Shown here in pieces: positions 1-14,297 of a stretch of 64,000 nucleotides of DNA; position 1 is the first letter of the stretch, and the number at the start of each line of letters is the position of its first letter. Under the pieces are notes generated by a model that saw only the letters and a list, made by a program, of their open reading frames with translations, was not told the origin of the DNA and did no database searches. The position numbers and the translations under genes are program-made. The stretch comes from Parus major (taxonomy: Eukaryota > Chordata > Aves > Passeriformes > Paridae), in NCBI RefSeq assembly GCF_001522545.3, contig NC_031773.1:22828664-22892663 (forward strand), in the 5' to 3' direction.

Positions 1-709
1 AAAAAGTAGCTGTGAATAAGCAAGAGATTTGATTTGGGGTCCTTTTCAGCAACTTCAAAAATACACAGCTTTGATTACTTTTGTTGTGCTCGGATGTATA
101 TGTTCCCAGGCATTTCTCCCTTGCACACTGTTTTGATGTTGTTCTGACTGGTGGACAAGTCTTTCCACCTGCTGCTCTCACACAGAGAGGCATCAGTCTT
201 ACAAGCTCTGGCTTCTAAGTGAAAATACTTAGCACAAGGTCTAAAGCTGGAGTTCCATTTTTATTAATGAATGAAAAATTTGAGAAAATAGAGCAACAGT
301 GATTATAGCGAATTAGCACTGAAATAGCGAAGTCAAATTTTAGTTACATATTATGGAGATATAAACTGTTACATGAAAATTTTTTAATTGCTAATGCTAA
401 TGGTATCTGTAAAAGGAGTTATAGATGGAAAATTGCTTTAAAGTTTTAATATACAGCATAAAACCCAAAATGTAAAATCCAGTATTTTTTACTTTAAATT
501 GTTTCTTTCTATCAATCAAAATAATTTAGTAATGTATTTTTTCATTCATCTTATTCACTAATGGTTGTATCAATAATTAAATTCTCCTTAGAGGTAATAC
601 ATATTGCTCTCACAATTTACCTTCCAGTGAATATTCCAGTGAAAAAATTTTAAAACATCTCTTAATCTGTCTCAAATAAATGTATAAGGGGAATAGAAGA
701 CACTATTTT

Positions 710-1985
710 AGTTGAAAGGGATATGAACAATGATCCTCTGGTCCAGCTACCTGACCTACTTCAATGCAGACCAAAAGATAAAGTGTGTTTTCCAAGGGCA
801 TTATCTAAATGCCTCTCAGACACTGACAGGCTTGGGGCATCAATCACCTCTCTAGGAAGCCTGTTCCAGTGTTTGACCACCATCTTAGTAAAGAAATGCT
901 TCCTAATGTCCAGTCTGATCCTCCCCCAGTGCAGCTTTGAACCATTCCTGTGTATCCTCTAACTGGATCCCAGGGAGAGAGAGTAGCCGCTTCATCTCCC
1001 CTTCCTGGGACGCTGTACAGAGCATTGAGGTCACCCTTCAGTCTCCTTTCTCCAAACTGGATAAGCCCAGAGTCCTTGCCCTCCTCTGGATGCATTCACT
1101 CACCTTCACATCCTTCTTAAACTGCAGAGCCCAGAAGTGCACACAGAACTCGCGGTGAGGCTGCTCCAAAGCTGAATAGAGTGGGATAATCACCCCTTTG
1201 CCCAGCTGCTGCTGCTGCTGCTGTGTTTGATCAGCCCAGGCTGGGGTTTGCCCTCTTGGCTGCCCGGGCACAGGCAGCCGACTCGCACTGATCCTGCTGT
1301 CAGGCAGCCCCCTCAGATCCCTCTCTGCAGGGCTGCTCTGCAGCCACTCCTCTCCCACTTTATCCTTGTGCCTGGCATTACTCCATCCCAGCTGCACAAT
1401 CTGACATTTGGACTTGTTAAACTGCAATGTTGCCCAGTGTTCCAAACTATCTAGGGTTCTCTGCAAGGCCTCATGTCCTCAAGAGAATCCACAGCATTTC
1501 CCAGTGTGGTATCATCAGGAGCCTTGCCAATGGTGCATTTGACTCCTGCATGCAGATCATTGATGAATATGTGGAAGAGAACTGTCCTTAGGACTGAGCC
1601 CTGAGCAATACCACAAATGACCGTCACCAGCCCCATGCACTACAAGCCTTCAGCCAGCTTATTGTTCAATGTACTCTGAACCTGCCCATTCGAGAGTTCT
1701 GGAGAACTTGTCCAGAAGGATGCTGTGAGGAACAGTATCAAAAACCTTACTGAAATCCGGGAAAACTACATCCTCTGCCTTCCCTTCATCCATGAGGTGG
1801 CTGAGTTTCTACAGAAGGATATTTAACTCCTTGGAGGAGTTCTTTATACAGAAGGATATTTAAACTATTGGAACTATTTAAACAGCCCTTTCCCTTCGTG
1901 AAACCATGATGACTCTGCCTGATGATGGCATTGTAAAAACAGGATTTGCATAGTTTTTCATTAAAATACGTGAAGCTTTGTGATA
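710..1985 (-). mobile_element. CR1 LINE fragment, reverse-transcriptase C-terminus plus 3' region
   Basis: On the minus strand the translation shows CR1 ORF2 signatures: HGFTKGKGCLN (around 1880-1920), DFSK.FDTVPHSILL-like codons (~1700-1775), the RT core as a degraded GIAQGSVL / INDL / APDDTT (1500-1610), and LEHWA..FNKSKCQI..LG (~1385-1450). The catalytic FADD block reads as APDD. Several frame breaks and stops are present, so this is a dead, 5'-truncated copy. It includes a short CTG run near 1206-1222. Boundaries are approximate. Confidence 0.9.
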
Positions 1986-4900
1986 ATTTAATTGTCATGC
2001 AGTAATGTGGGATAGTATCTTAACTGAGACTTTGATAGCTTGGACATCTAAATACTCAAATAGAAACACAGATGGATTTAGTAAAAGTTTTACTGTATGT
2101 TTTGTTATTGAGCTAAAGAATCTTTTTTTAACGGCTAAGCATGAAGGTTAAATTGCTCTATTTTGGTTAGAGATGAAGTCAGATTTCCTTCAGCACTTCA
2201 GAAGAATGGCTGACAGATTTCCATGCAAGAATTATGAATTGATTTGCATGAATTTAACTATAAATTTGAACATGCAAAAAAAGTCTAGATGACAAATGGT
2301 ATTTAAAGTAACCAGAGAGCTCAAGTCTCTTCTATCAGCTGACACTCATTATCAGTATGAAAATCTGTATTATTTTCAGAAATAAATGTCTGGGCGGCTA
2401 GATAATCACAGCATCAAACAGTGATATTTCCTGACAAAATATTGGCCTATAATTTTCAAATGTCTAGGCACCAGACAACAAAGCTGTCATAAAATAGGTC
2501 TAATGTAATCTTTATATGGAACATCTATGTGGCTCTTCTCAATCAAAAGCACATGTTGTTTCATGACTTGAACTTTTTCTTCTTCCTCTTTTAGAAACTT
2601 AGTGCAAGCCTAGAATTTCACCTTTTACATTGTGTGAAGTGAAGGATATTTTATATGCACTTCACTGTTTTTTTCTTGTTGGGACTGATCTTAGCCTTGT
2701 AGTAACAGAATTTTTCTTTAAAATTATTAAAATCTACAACCTCAGAATAGTGAGTTTTCATTACTCAGGGGGAGAAAATTAATAATGAAGAATTGCAACC
2801 ATATATCTGTTTGTCCTGTCTCTGTACCTCTTCCTTTCATGGAGGTTTTTGTCAAGTAACAGTGAAAAAAGAAGGAGGTTGTGCTACTTATCAGTATTGT
2901 GATAATAGTAATCTGGTGCCATTGCATGATACTCTCCTTTTATAGAGTTGGACCCCTAAGAAAATTCAGGCTTGATCATTACCTTGGTTTTATAATTCTG
3001 CTTCAGTACTTGTCAAGATTGTTTAAGTGTTCCTTAAATGTTTGTCCTTCTATACACAGAGATTTGAATTAATTGTTTGGCATTTTGAGCTTTTATCAGA
3101 TATCCTTCTTAGTGCTGAGAAAAGAAAATTATACAGCTTTTTTCAAAGCACTGTAATATTTAGGTACTTGCTTGAAACAGAAAATCTCTTAAGGATACTG
3201 TGATTAGCCTTGTGAAACAACATGCAGTCTTTTATTCAGAGCTGTCTTTTTACCTTGAAAAATGCTTTTTAAAAGCTTGGATTTAAAGCTGTGTGATTCT
3301 GAGAGACAGGGATACTTTGCAAATTACAGATTTTTAAAAAAGTTTTGTGGGTTGTTGTGAATGAAAGAATAATGCAGCTTGCGGGTAATAGTTTCATGCT
3401 TGGGATAACTTTCCTAGGAAAACTTTACATCTCGTGCAGTTTACTGTACTGTAACAAATTGAATTGATATATTTGCATGTGTTATGACTGTGAAGTGATG
3501 GTTTTCCAAGATAGGTTTGAGTGCTTGTTATAGGTATGTGTTTCAAATTAAAAATCACTGAGTAAGTTTTCTTTTTTTATTAGTACCTGTATCAAATGAC
3601 TTTTTCACAGGCTTGCTTAGTCATCTCTAAAGAGCATGTCTTTATAATACAGAACAATTATGTAGGTCTGTCAGAGCATAATCAACCTATATGCTGGTTT
3701 TGTTTAACTTGCTGATTGTATCCACCAGTTTCTCAATTCTACTGTTTTCACTCTTCTTGAACTAGTGGCCTGTTACAATTGTCAATCTTTTCCCTGCAAT
3801 TTCCATTTTTCTGTCATTAAAATGGACACACAAGTTTTTGTCTTATCATATTTGACATTTAACATAGAAACAGACACTTTGAATGTATTGGTAAAATATT
3901 TTTCATATAGTTTGGAGTTCATTAACATTTAACTTCCTTGTAGATTTTGCATGGGCATGTACTGTCACTGTGCTGAAGAAAGAAATTTAGATTGCAGTTA
4001 AAATTGTAAGGAGAAATTGAGCATCACATGTTCACTGACAGAAATCATGCTGCAAGATACTATTTCCTCAGTCATTGATGTTTGCATTTCCATTTTTAGT
4101 TTTGCTATACAACTTTATATTTAAGTTGCATTTACAATACTTTGAAAACATTAATTTACATCTGCATTAAAAAAAAAAGGGCAACTAAAAAAAAATAATA
4201 AAGCTCTCAAACTCAACTGTGTATGAAAATTGATAGCATTCTTTAAAGAATCATCCTTAACTTATTATAGTAAGGCATGATATCCTCCAGTCTGGTATTT
4301 TGCAGGTGTATCTGAAAGTACTGCTTTTATTATGAGTATATACCCATTGATAATTCTCTTTTGCTTGATTGAATAGCTACAACAAATCACTTTGAGAAAC
4401 TATGTAATTTCACTGAAGAAGATTTATAAATGTGTTCTTTTTTAGACATCTTCCTCTTTTAAAAAGATTAATTACCCTTTTAGTTTTATTTAGAATGAAG
4501 GGCTCACCCTCATCTTTAACATAATACATAAAATAAGCTTTTACTGCCTCCTGTTCTGTAATGGGTAGTTTTAGAAAACTCCTTACCACTCCCTAATTCA
4601 TACGTCAGGAGAAAATACTAATATGAACCTGTCAACATCTGTTGAAACAATTATCATAAATGTAGAAAAGGAAATTAATCAGAGCAACAAATGCTCTTGA
4701 AAGGAAGGAAATTTTGTTTAAGAGTTCTGGGGCAGCTTTAATTCAGTTCCATTGTTCCCCAGCAGTGTAGGACACGCAGTCCTATTTTTGATGTTTATCA
4801 TCGGTTTCTGCATGGAAGATTTAGACCTGCCGAACTCTCTTAACTTGGCAGATAAAGGAAGAGGAAACTCTGAGATACATTGGGGGAAAAATACAATATT

Positions 4901-5870
4901 AAGCTTAAAAGCTCTGTTGCTTATGTGTACTGTGTTGCTAATTATGAAAACTTATTTCAACAAATGTATGCCACTAGTATCAACATAAATAAACTAATAA
5001 TAAAAACTAATAATATAGCTTATATGATTATTTTTTTTGTTTTCATTATTTGGTTTATTTCTTACATACATTAATGGGTCATATTTCTTTTTCCTAGCTT
5101 TATGCTTTTAGCTGTAAATCCACAGTAAGAGGTATAATATTTGAAGACCTCCTTGCCCCCTTACATTCTTGTCTCAATAACAGAGGGAAAAGTCTAATTA
5201 GACTTCCTAATTCTCAGTTTGGTTGCTGAAAATGAATTTTTGTTTTCTTCTGAAGTGGAATACAAGAAACAAATAGGTCCAGACCAGTTCTTATACTGGA
5301 TTTGCAGCTTTACCCACAGGCCACTTTCCAGATATCCTCATTCCTTTTGTTCCTTTCCCTGCATACCCCACTGTCCATCTTCATCTGCCAGTTGATAAAT
5401 GGGGTCAGTGACTATAAAACGCTCAGCTTAAGAAGTGAAAATTTCCATGAGGTAGCTTGCAGATAACTTGAAGTAACTTGAAAAAGGTTGGCGTAGGATG
5501 AATGAGATGTCTTGCTGTATTGTGGTAGGAGAACAGGCTCCCTGAGAGAGTCATAAAAGAAGCAGTTTATCTTAACAGCCTGATCCTTCAGATTCTTGTT
5601 AGCTACAGACTTAGTAGAGAAAACTTGAGAATAAACTTTCCCCCTGTATTGTATAGCTGCATAATCCCTAGGGGTTGTTTAGTAATGATTTTTTATTTTT
5701 GAAAATATCCCAGACTAAAAGTTCTGTTCCCCTGGTCATAGAAAGTATTGCTATTATCCAAAATGAGACATAAGACTTGTTCTACCAATATTTGATTTTT
5801 TTTCCTTCCTCTGAGAACTCATTTATGTCATTTGTTACTTGACAAGGTTACCAGCATCTATAAGCTAAAA

Positions 5871-5930
5871 AACCAAAAAAAAAAAAAAAACCCAAACAAA
5901 AAAATAACAAAACACAAGACAATCCTAGAA
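5871..5930. repeat. A-rich simple sequence
   Basis: A-rich tract with interruptions by C, just upstream of the old CR1 fragment. No function inferred. Confidence 0.8.
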
Positions 5931-5954
5931 TAAATCTCTAATTATGCAGTAATG

Positions 5955-6275
5955 TAGTGTAAAGGCACCTTGAGAGATTGTTCAGTCCAATCTTCTCATA
6001 GCAGGACTAAAGTCAAACATAGATTGAGTTGCAGTTAGCTTTATCCAGTCTATCTTGGGAAATCATCCAATGATAGAAGTTGCCTGTTTTCCCTGGGCAG
6101 CATGTTCTGGTATTTATCTGCTCTCAATGAAAAGAATTTGGTCCAACTCAGATTTCCCTCATTAGATAGTGGGACAAGCGCTACTTGTACTGTCAGCCTG
6201 CAGACCTCAAGCACCTCTCTCCCTGATTGTCTGTTTCACACTGAAAAGTCCTACTTCTACTTAGCTCTTCCTTGA
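5955..6275 (-). mobile_element. Old CR1 fragment, antisense
   Basis: The sequence begins with a diverged reverse complement of the CR1 3' end (GCACCTTGAGAGATTGTTCA and following) and continues through GGCAGCATGTTCTGGTATTT, which matches the usual CR1 'cctgttccagtgctt' block in antisense. It is strongly diverged and edges are uncertain. Confidence 0.6.
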
Positions 6276-9200
6276 AGAGAACCTGTGTTGTATCTTTTAG
6301 TAATTTTTTAAATTATCAAAATGAAAACATTGAAGATAGTTTTCAGATCTATTTTTTTGGTAGTCCATCCTTGATCTAACATAATGTTACAGATCAGCCA
6401 TAAAAAAACTTTGAAGTTTAGTTTTTTAAGTAGTAGCTTTATTTTAGTCTCCTTTGTTTTGGGTTTTGTGTAAGCATTTAAAAGTGCTGTATAAATGTGA
6501 TGTACTTACTGACTGAATTAAAAAGCTGTTGTAAGTAAGTTAAGACTTTTGCTCTATTGCCATAGGGACTTTCATGCTGTTTAGAGGGTTTTTGTCTTTG
6601 GTTTTATGTATTTTGTCTTGATTTGTGTGTGCCTACTGTCACTTTTCATTAGCAGTTACCTGTTGGAGGGTTTCACTCAAATCTTAGGTCATGATTTTGT
6701 ACACTATTGACATAGGCTGAGAAAGGTATAATTTCCCATGGACATATTTTCATACTTATAAATACTTCTAATCTCAGTCCTTCCATTAAAAGGAATTGCT
6801 GAGCAAATGAGTATGTGCAGAAGACTAAAGCTGATGGTTTATAAATTCATATAGCACCTTTCACAATACAGTAGTCCTCATGACCTCCTACTATATTGTA
6901 TATATATATGTGCATATTCTGTTTTTGAAAATGTTGTGTTTGAAAATTAATTCAGTTAATTATAAATAAGTAGTTTAAATGTTATTTTCTGTATATATTG
7001 CTTTGCAATTGAAGTTATATATGAGACACTGCTAATGGTGCTTTAACACAACCACACAAATTACACAAGACACCCTTTTAAAGGATAATGACTTTAGACT
7101 GTATGTTCCACAGATAATGACTGCCATAAAATGTCATTACTACTAACTCTTTTGACTTGAAATTCAATAAAGAAAGACAATATAAGAGAAAAAATTACAG
7201 TTTCTAACATTTCTATTTCTCCCATCTGATGTACTTTAGTCAATTGTAAAGGGACAGAAGTATTTAGAGGCTGGAGGAATCCTGTAAAAAACCTCAATCC
7301 TCGTTTGTCTTTCTGTCACTTTGTGCCTAAGTTTTGGGAAAATACTCATCATCTCCCTTCTATCAAGTTTCTGCTTTGTCTTTTATTCTGGTACCTTTTT
7401 AAATAATGTGTTTTCATCCCCTGAAATCATCCAATGATTGTATTTTATATTTATAGTCCTTGTATAAGGACACTAAAGCATTTGTTTTATTATTTTAAAT
7501 TTAGTTCCCCTTTGAGTTGGAAGCATCTTTAGATGACTTTGCTGTCAGTTTGAGACTTGCCAGTCTGTTTTCCCCTCTGCTTGAGGTTTTGCAGTTATGG
7601 CTTCAGCCAGTCATCCCAAACCATGTGCTGTTTCACACCTGTTGGTTTTTCCACAGTGTTTACCTTCTACATTTTCCTATAGCCACTTTAATTCTGGTTT
7701 TGATTTTCATTCAGATGGAGTTCATCCCTACTTTATAGTATCATCCTTTTCATGGTTAATGAATCTGAGCCCCTGGTCGTCCTGCTATTTTGGCAGGTGC
7801 ACACTTTCTGTCTTTTTGTCCTGCTCTATTAATTGCTGTGCATGTTAGAAAATATTTCAAAGAATATAGTCAAATTACATGCATTTAGTATGTACCAAGA
7901 GGACAGCTGGTTGTGGGTCATAGAAAAAAATGGAAAATGCACATTATTTCACTGGTTGATAGTCTGTTTCCATAAAGGCACAGGTGATTCCCTTTGCCTC
8001 TAAGGTCGGTTAATCATCTTGGCTTTTTCTTTGGATTTAACAATGAGGGCTCTTGGTGATGGTCTTTTTATACTTATAGCAGACCTGCCACATCTGTTTT
8101 TTCCTTTACTTTGATGTCTCATTATGTATAAACTAAGTGGCTTTTAAGTTGTTGACAGTTTATATATGGATTGTGCATCCCTCTCTATTTAAATTCTTAA
8201 CCTGCTTGGATTTATGATCTTGCTCGGCTGATTAGCAATTTAATCCATTTATGGTAAGGCTTTTGGTTTTGATGGTTTCCTTTCCATGAAGGTTGAATTC
8301 CTAAGCTACATTCTGTCCTGTAACTTCCTTTTAGAGAAACAAAAATTATAAATACAGTGCCTCCTCCCAGTCTTGTAATATTATCTTTGGAAGTAGCTGT
8401 TTTATTTTATAAGTTATAAATCAGGGAATTAAAATATTAGACTAATTAGGTATCACTTGTAATGCACTTAGTAAAAAATAACTAGTTCTGTCTATTATTT
8501 TTATCTCTTCAACTAGTCAACCTGATTTTCAACCTGATTTTGTAAGCCAAACTAGACTTTAGATCTGAGTAACTCAGCTTTTTCTGAAGTTATGTTCTAA
8601 AGACCTGGTATTTTTAATTAAGATTTTAAATTTCTATATGTACTATGACATTGAAAAACAAACTAGAAGTATTTCAAGCATCAGAATACATAGGCACACT
8701 TGTTTCTTTTTTTCCAGACAAATTCTCATTTACGACATTTCAAGTTTGTCTACAATGTATAGAAAAAAGTTGGGCATTAACTAGTGTGTAATTTGTAATT
8801 AGTCTTTGAGAATTTTCTTCTGGCATAGTTCTTATGTTCTTCTTTGTTTTCTCGTGCCCTGAAATATATGTTACCATTCATGAACTTTTCGTATGTTAAA
8901 TTTTTAGCTTCAAGCTTTCCAAATGATGTGCTAACCCACTGGGTAAAAGTTTGGTCTCTTTCTCCTCTTTTGTATCTCAGAACTGGTTTCTTCTTCCCTT
9001 TTTATTTTTTGCTTTTTCTTCAAAATAGAATTTGGACCAAGTTGCAGAGAAATGATTTTCTCTATTTTTGGATGATTTCTCTTTCTTGACAGTGTTTCTC
9101 TGCACTGTGGGTGTTTCTCTGATTTTTTGAAGCATATTTTTCTTTTAGAGGTTGTTGTAAATGAATACCTAAAGAAAATATTTTTAAACCTTAAATGACG

Positions 9201-9310
9201 CATATTGCTTCCTTGTAGTCTGTTTCTTCTATGTGTGAATGTACTTCAAAGAATGCATTTAGTTTTATTTCTCTGCTTTTAATTTGTTTTGTTTTGTTTT
9301 TTTCTGTTAG

Positions 9311-9535
9311 GCTCGGCGCAAAGAAGTTTTTATCCAGGAGCGATATGGAAGATTTAATCTGAGTGACCCATTTCTGGCTCTTCAGAGAGACTTTGAGGCA
9401 GGTGCTGGTGATAAAGAAAAGAAGCCAATATGCATGAACCCTCTGTCCATTTTAGAAGCTGTTATGGCTCACTGCAGGAAAATGCAAGAAAGAATGTCAG
9501 CTCAGTTGGCTGCTGCTGAAAACAGACAAAAGAAG
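9311..9535 (+). CDS. CTTNBP2: CTTNBP2 exon 2: coiled-coil / CortBP2 domain
   Basis: 225 bp, phase 0 at both ends, 75 residues starting [15 protein letters not shown] and ending AAAENRQKK. This is the conserved N-terminal CortBP2 domain, which drives homo-oligomerisation and striatin association in the mammalian protein. The acceptor is TTCTGTTAG|GCT and the donor AAG|GTATCC. The ...[19 protein letters not shown] end is helical and continues into the coiled coil of exon 3. The exon is open throughout. The upstream initiating exon is not in the window, so no start codon is expected here. Confidence 0.97.
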
Positions 9536-12500
9536 GTATCCTGCTATTGACTTTTTCCTTTTCCCTCTCCTGATTTGTTCTTTCATGTAATTTTTAAAAT
9601 TTGCATTTTTGTCTTGATTAACATTATGAGTGTTAAAATGTTGACACTTAATTTTCATATAGGGTGAGGTGCTGGTTTTCTGGTGACATTTTGAATGTAC
9701 ACTTCATTTGTTCTGCGATTTTAGTTCTATTTATGGAAAAAAATCTATCTAACTGGTACAAGTTGATACAGTGGATATATAAGTAGACAGCTCAGTGTGA
9801 ACTTAGATAGCATCATCACAATACATTTTTAAACCAATCCCGTTGGAGCCTTGAGGAGCTATTGTTTTTTTTATTCTAACCTGAATAAAATAAATAATTT
9901 ATTTCCATTTTATATTAGGTGGCTCTACTTCATAAATCAGTAAAAGTGTTTTATAACTCTAAAAGTACTTTTTTTTAATATTTAGAACATTTACTGTAAA
10001 AAGAAAATCATTTAGGGACAATAACGTTGAAAAAAAAATGCCAGATTGAAGATAAAACAATGTAATTTTGAAATTGAATGATTGGTTGGTGGCATGTATT
10101 TCATTAATATGTAAGGCATACATTTCTAAAACATAGCTAAATAGGAGTATGTTGGGGAGGGGTCTCTGAGAGGAAAGAGGGGAAACAGTCATATAGAGGA
10201 CTAATCTAGACAAGGTATTTTTGAATAAATAGAAAAAAAAATGCTCTATGTGTTTAATTATCTTCACTGGGTATAAGATGGATAGAATGTCTTCTACAGC
10301 TGGGATACAGCTTTATGGTGACAGTTTTACATTGACGTGAAAACCCCCAAACAACAAACAGGCTGAGACAATTGATATAACAATGATTTTGGTAATGATT
10401 GCTCTTTGGGAAAAAACGTGCATGTGAAAGTGCTGGAAGTTGCTGGAAATATGGTTAGATTTAAAAAAAAAAAAAAAAAGGATATTACTAGACTTCATGT
10501 ATGATATGTAAGTCTTCAAGCAGTTCAATGTGGAGTGAACTATTACTGGTACATACCTCACACTTCTTTCTGAGAACTCTTAAGAATTAATTTTCTTTCT
10601 CATAAGCTTTTTCAGTAAAGAGAAAAATAGGAAAGGGCAAGCAAGCTTACTTTTTGTGACTGAAAAAGGATATTGGGAGAAAGCCTGACAAATCTGCCAG
10701 GACAGTTGAATTAGTTTCTTGTTTCAGTGCAAGGCCACAAGTCTCTTCTTGTACCTAAATTCTTCATCTGTTTCTGTTTCTCATTATATGGATGGATAAA
10801 TGCACCCAAGATGGGCTCACAAGTTAAGTATATGTCAGTATATTAATATGTAAATTCAAATTTTGCCTTTTTTTTTGTCTTTTTTTACCGAAGTCTGTAT
10901 CTGTAAGTCTGTTTGTACAGAACAGGATGCTTTTGTCTTTTCCTTCCTAGGACACATGAGCCTTTTTTTCTTTAAATCTTAATTTTAAGGATTTGAAAAC
11001 AGACTGCATGTTTTTGAGCAGCTGTGTGCATGACTCTCTACTGAATTACATCTTCCCCTTTTAAGCTCCATTAGAAATGCTATTTGTACAAGACACTCTT
11101 AAACTCCTTGGGTTTGGCAAGAGATGTATCTCTCAACCATCTCCATTCATTCACAAACCATTCATTCAGTGTTTTACCTTCCCCTTCATTCCACATTTTT
11201 CTGTCTGTTCTTCATCTCTCAAATCCTTCTGTTGAAGAGGGTCGTAGAGATGTTTTGAGGGACTTTGAAAAATGATCAACAAGGTAGGGTGGCACGGTGT
11301 AAAAAAAAAAAAAATCAGCCGTGACAAATGCAACCTAAATACAAGCCAGCTGCACCCCCTCCCTCCAAGAGTGGTTCCTCCTTCTCTAAATGTGTGATGC
11401 CTCTATCTTGGTGTTTGAAATTGCTTCACTGTCCCACTATAAATAATGGAGTCTCTATACAGCTGTGTTTATTTTCTCTGGATATTACTGAACTTTAAAC
11501 AGACCCAGAGTGAACTCTTATTCCAAGGGGAATATAATATCTGTGAACATAATCATCTCAAAAGTATTTTATTAATAAAATTTTGATTTGATCACAAAAG
11601 ACAAATATACTAGCATGTAGAAAAATCAAGGAGGTGCACAAAGACTGTAAGTCATTCGCTTACCATACAGAAACATTTAATTCTCAGATGTCATCTGCTT
11701 TTTGTTAATTATCCATCCTCTTCCATCTCTTTGAATGCTTTTCTTGGAGCTGCTGTGAAAATTAATTTTGAGTTTTCCTGGGAACACAAAACAGATCATC
11801 AAAATGACAGTTCTTGATTTGTTGAGAGCTTGCAGAGGAGTCAGTTTTGGGATGCACGCTCAAAGAAAAGCAGGCGTGGGTTGGAAAGGGCCTGTTGGTG
11901 TAATTTATTTTAACCTTTTGCTTAAAGCAGATTATCATCATCAGTACATCTGGTCATCTGTGAATTTGTCTTGCTTAGTCATGAAAACCCCCAAGAATGG
12001 AAATACTCTATCTTTTCTGCACTGGTAAAGTGCACCACTTTTACCTTGCAAAGAATTTACTCACCTTTTAAAGAACTTTTTTCTGAGACTGAGCCTCTCA
12101 AAGGGCAAGTTTTCTTTTCCGTAAACTTTTATTATGGAGCCTCACCTGCCATTACCAAGATGAATTTGACTCCTGTCATTACTGTAAGGGCCCTTCAAAA
12201 GAATGTTGCTCTTAGATTATTCCTCTGTCTATTTTTCACTAAACTATGCAAGCCAAGCTTCCTCAACATTTTCTTACAAGGCATGCTCTCACCTTTGAAG
12301 GGCCTTTGCTGGTCAGTTGTTTATGGGACACTATATTTTTTTCTCAGTATCCTTTTTTATCCCTTTTAAAATTCTTGTTGGACTCATTTCCAGATGTTTA
12401 TATTACTGATGTGATACAGTGTACGCATATAGTACATTTTGCAAAAATCAGGTTCTAGTTAGTTTGTAAACTCATAAATAATTGCAGTTAGTTCCAAATC

Positions 12501-14297
12501 TGTCATCTAAAGGAAAAAATACCATGTAAATATTCAGAGGTTTTTCCTATTCAAGATGATGCAGCCAAAAGAACAAGAGGGAGAGAGACATACATAGGAG
12601 ACAATGTAAAATTATAAAATAATGCTGCTTTTGTATATTCAAATCAAATAAAGGATTTACATTTATATTAGGGAGCCTTCATTTAGATGCAATGCTTACA
12701 AATAAGGTATTATAATAGTATGGTAAGCTGTTAAATACTTAACATAAATACTGTTAAATATGCCAGTTAAATACTAAAATCTGTTTGTAATTATTTGGAA
12801 GCAATATCATTTCACAACATTTGATTTATAAAACAAGAACCTCATCTGAAAAAAAAAAAAGCAGAATAATAAAGTATAGAAAGTTTTGACAAAAATTATT
12901 TTCAGTATAATCTTTATACATCTCCTAGCTTTAGAAATTGTATACATTTCTCCTGACTTTTGTACCTGTTTTAACAAAGAAAGGAAACTGTTGGGTGCTC
13001 CACTTGTTTTGAAATTCTAGTGAAGCATGCAAATGCTGTTGAATCCTTTGAAAAAGCAGTGAAATCATTGAGAACAAAATAAGTGTTTTTTTCACTTGTA
13101 AGCTATGATTGTGACCATTCCTAGATACAGTGTCATTATAATATTTTGTTAATATAATTTGAAGCTGTACTTCCATTAACAGAACTGAAGAGATGTTGCT
13201 GCTGATACAGTTTGCTTAGCAATGACTGATAATGCCATACCTTATTTTTCATATGTCTAGTACTGGTTCTGGGGCTCTGAGCAGCCTGATCTAATGGAAC
13301 GTGTGCCTGCCCATAGAGAAGGGTTGGAACTTCAAAGTCCTCTTCCAACCTAAACCATTCTATGAGTCTATGATATTGTTTTTAAGAAAGGGTGGGTATG
13401 TTTTTGTGAAAGGCATTGTGCAGAGTGTCAACCCCCAGGCTGACAAGCTCTAAAACCCCAGTGCAGCCCGTATACTGTTAAACAGGTTTTGAAGTATTTG
13501 AATCGGAGATGATATTTAAAATGTAGGTATTATTTTCCACAATGATTTCTTCCTCATAAATGTTTTATAAAATGGTGCATTACCATATTTTTGTATTGCT
13601 TTTCTAGAAGAGGGTCTGTGAATAAAAGCGTAAACAGTAGGCAAAATGAAGAGGCAATGGCTATATGAATAAGGGGGAAAATTATTCTTTTCCATTATCT
13701 GCATTTTAGTAATAGTTCTTTGATTCCAGCTTATACATCACTGATGTCAATGAGACTTCTCACTATTAGTAAGTACAGGAAAATATTTGTACCTCTGCCA
13801 AAAAATTGTCTAATTCATAAACGTTAAAACAAGATACAGGATACCAGTTATGTTCATGATGGACTTAATCTCCTTCAGTTGGAGGAAGAGATAAAACCTA
13901 ACCCCTTCATTTCTGTCCTCAAAGATTTTTTGCAAAGCTCATCTCTTAGTTGTGTTTGGTTCCTTTACTAAGATGACTTTATGTTATGTCTTATGTCAAA
14001 TTTTTGGAGAACAGATAGCTCCATCACTCTGGAATCACAAGCACTTAACAACCACTTTGGGGAATCTCTCTGTTGTCAATGGAGGAAATGAAGAGAGTTT
14101 GCTTCGTTTCTAAATTGCTCTACTGAGATGGCTCTGTCTTTCTTTTGCTTGTATAAGGTTATATGCCCTTGTGTTAGATATCACAAATCACCTTCCTGGG
14201 TTCATTTTAGTCATGCGCTCAAAGATTAAAATATCAGTGTCAGGTTATTGTGAAATGAGAATTGTTAATGAGAATTATTTTTTATGTTTTCTTATAG
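9536..14297 (+). other. CTTNBP2: Intron 2 of CTTNBP2
   Basis: AT-rich intron without coding signal. It has homopolymer A runs near 10459-10475 and 11301-11314, and a short sense CR1 3' end at ~13265-13374. ORFs in either strand are short and lack family resemblance. It ends with TTTTCTTATAG at 14297. Confidence 0.9.
13265..13374 (+). mobile_element. CR1 LINE 3'-end fragment, sense
   Basis: Carries the classical avian CR1 tail: GAGCAGCCTGATCTAATGG, GCCTGCCCATAGAGAAGGG, CTTCCAACCTAAACCATTC, and the terminal octamer-like repeats TTCTATGAG and TCTATGAT. It is a heavily 5'-truncated insertion in intron 2. Confidence 0.88.

Larger units (their letters stand above)
1..9310 (+). other. CTTNBP2: Intron 1 of CTTNBP2 (3' part)
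   Basis: No exon or convincing coding ORF is visible. It contains a long antisense CR1 fragment (~710-1985), a second older antisense CR1 (~5955-6275), and A-rich simple stretches near 4167-4200 and 5870-5930. The rest is AT-rich unique sequence. It ends in a strong polypyrimidine tract with TTTTG repeats (about 9283-9307) and a TTAG acceptor at 9310. Confidence 0.9.

Noticed and set aside
1202..1222. CTG trinucleotide run as an expandable repeat
   Set aside because: Only about five to six units, located inside the dead CR1 fragment; nothing suggests expansion or coding.
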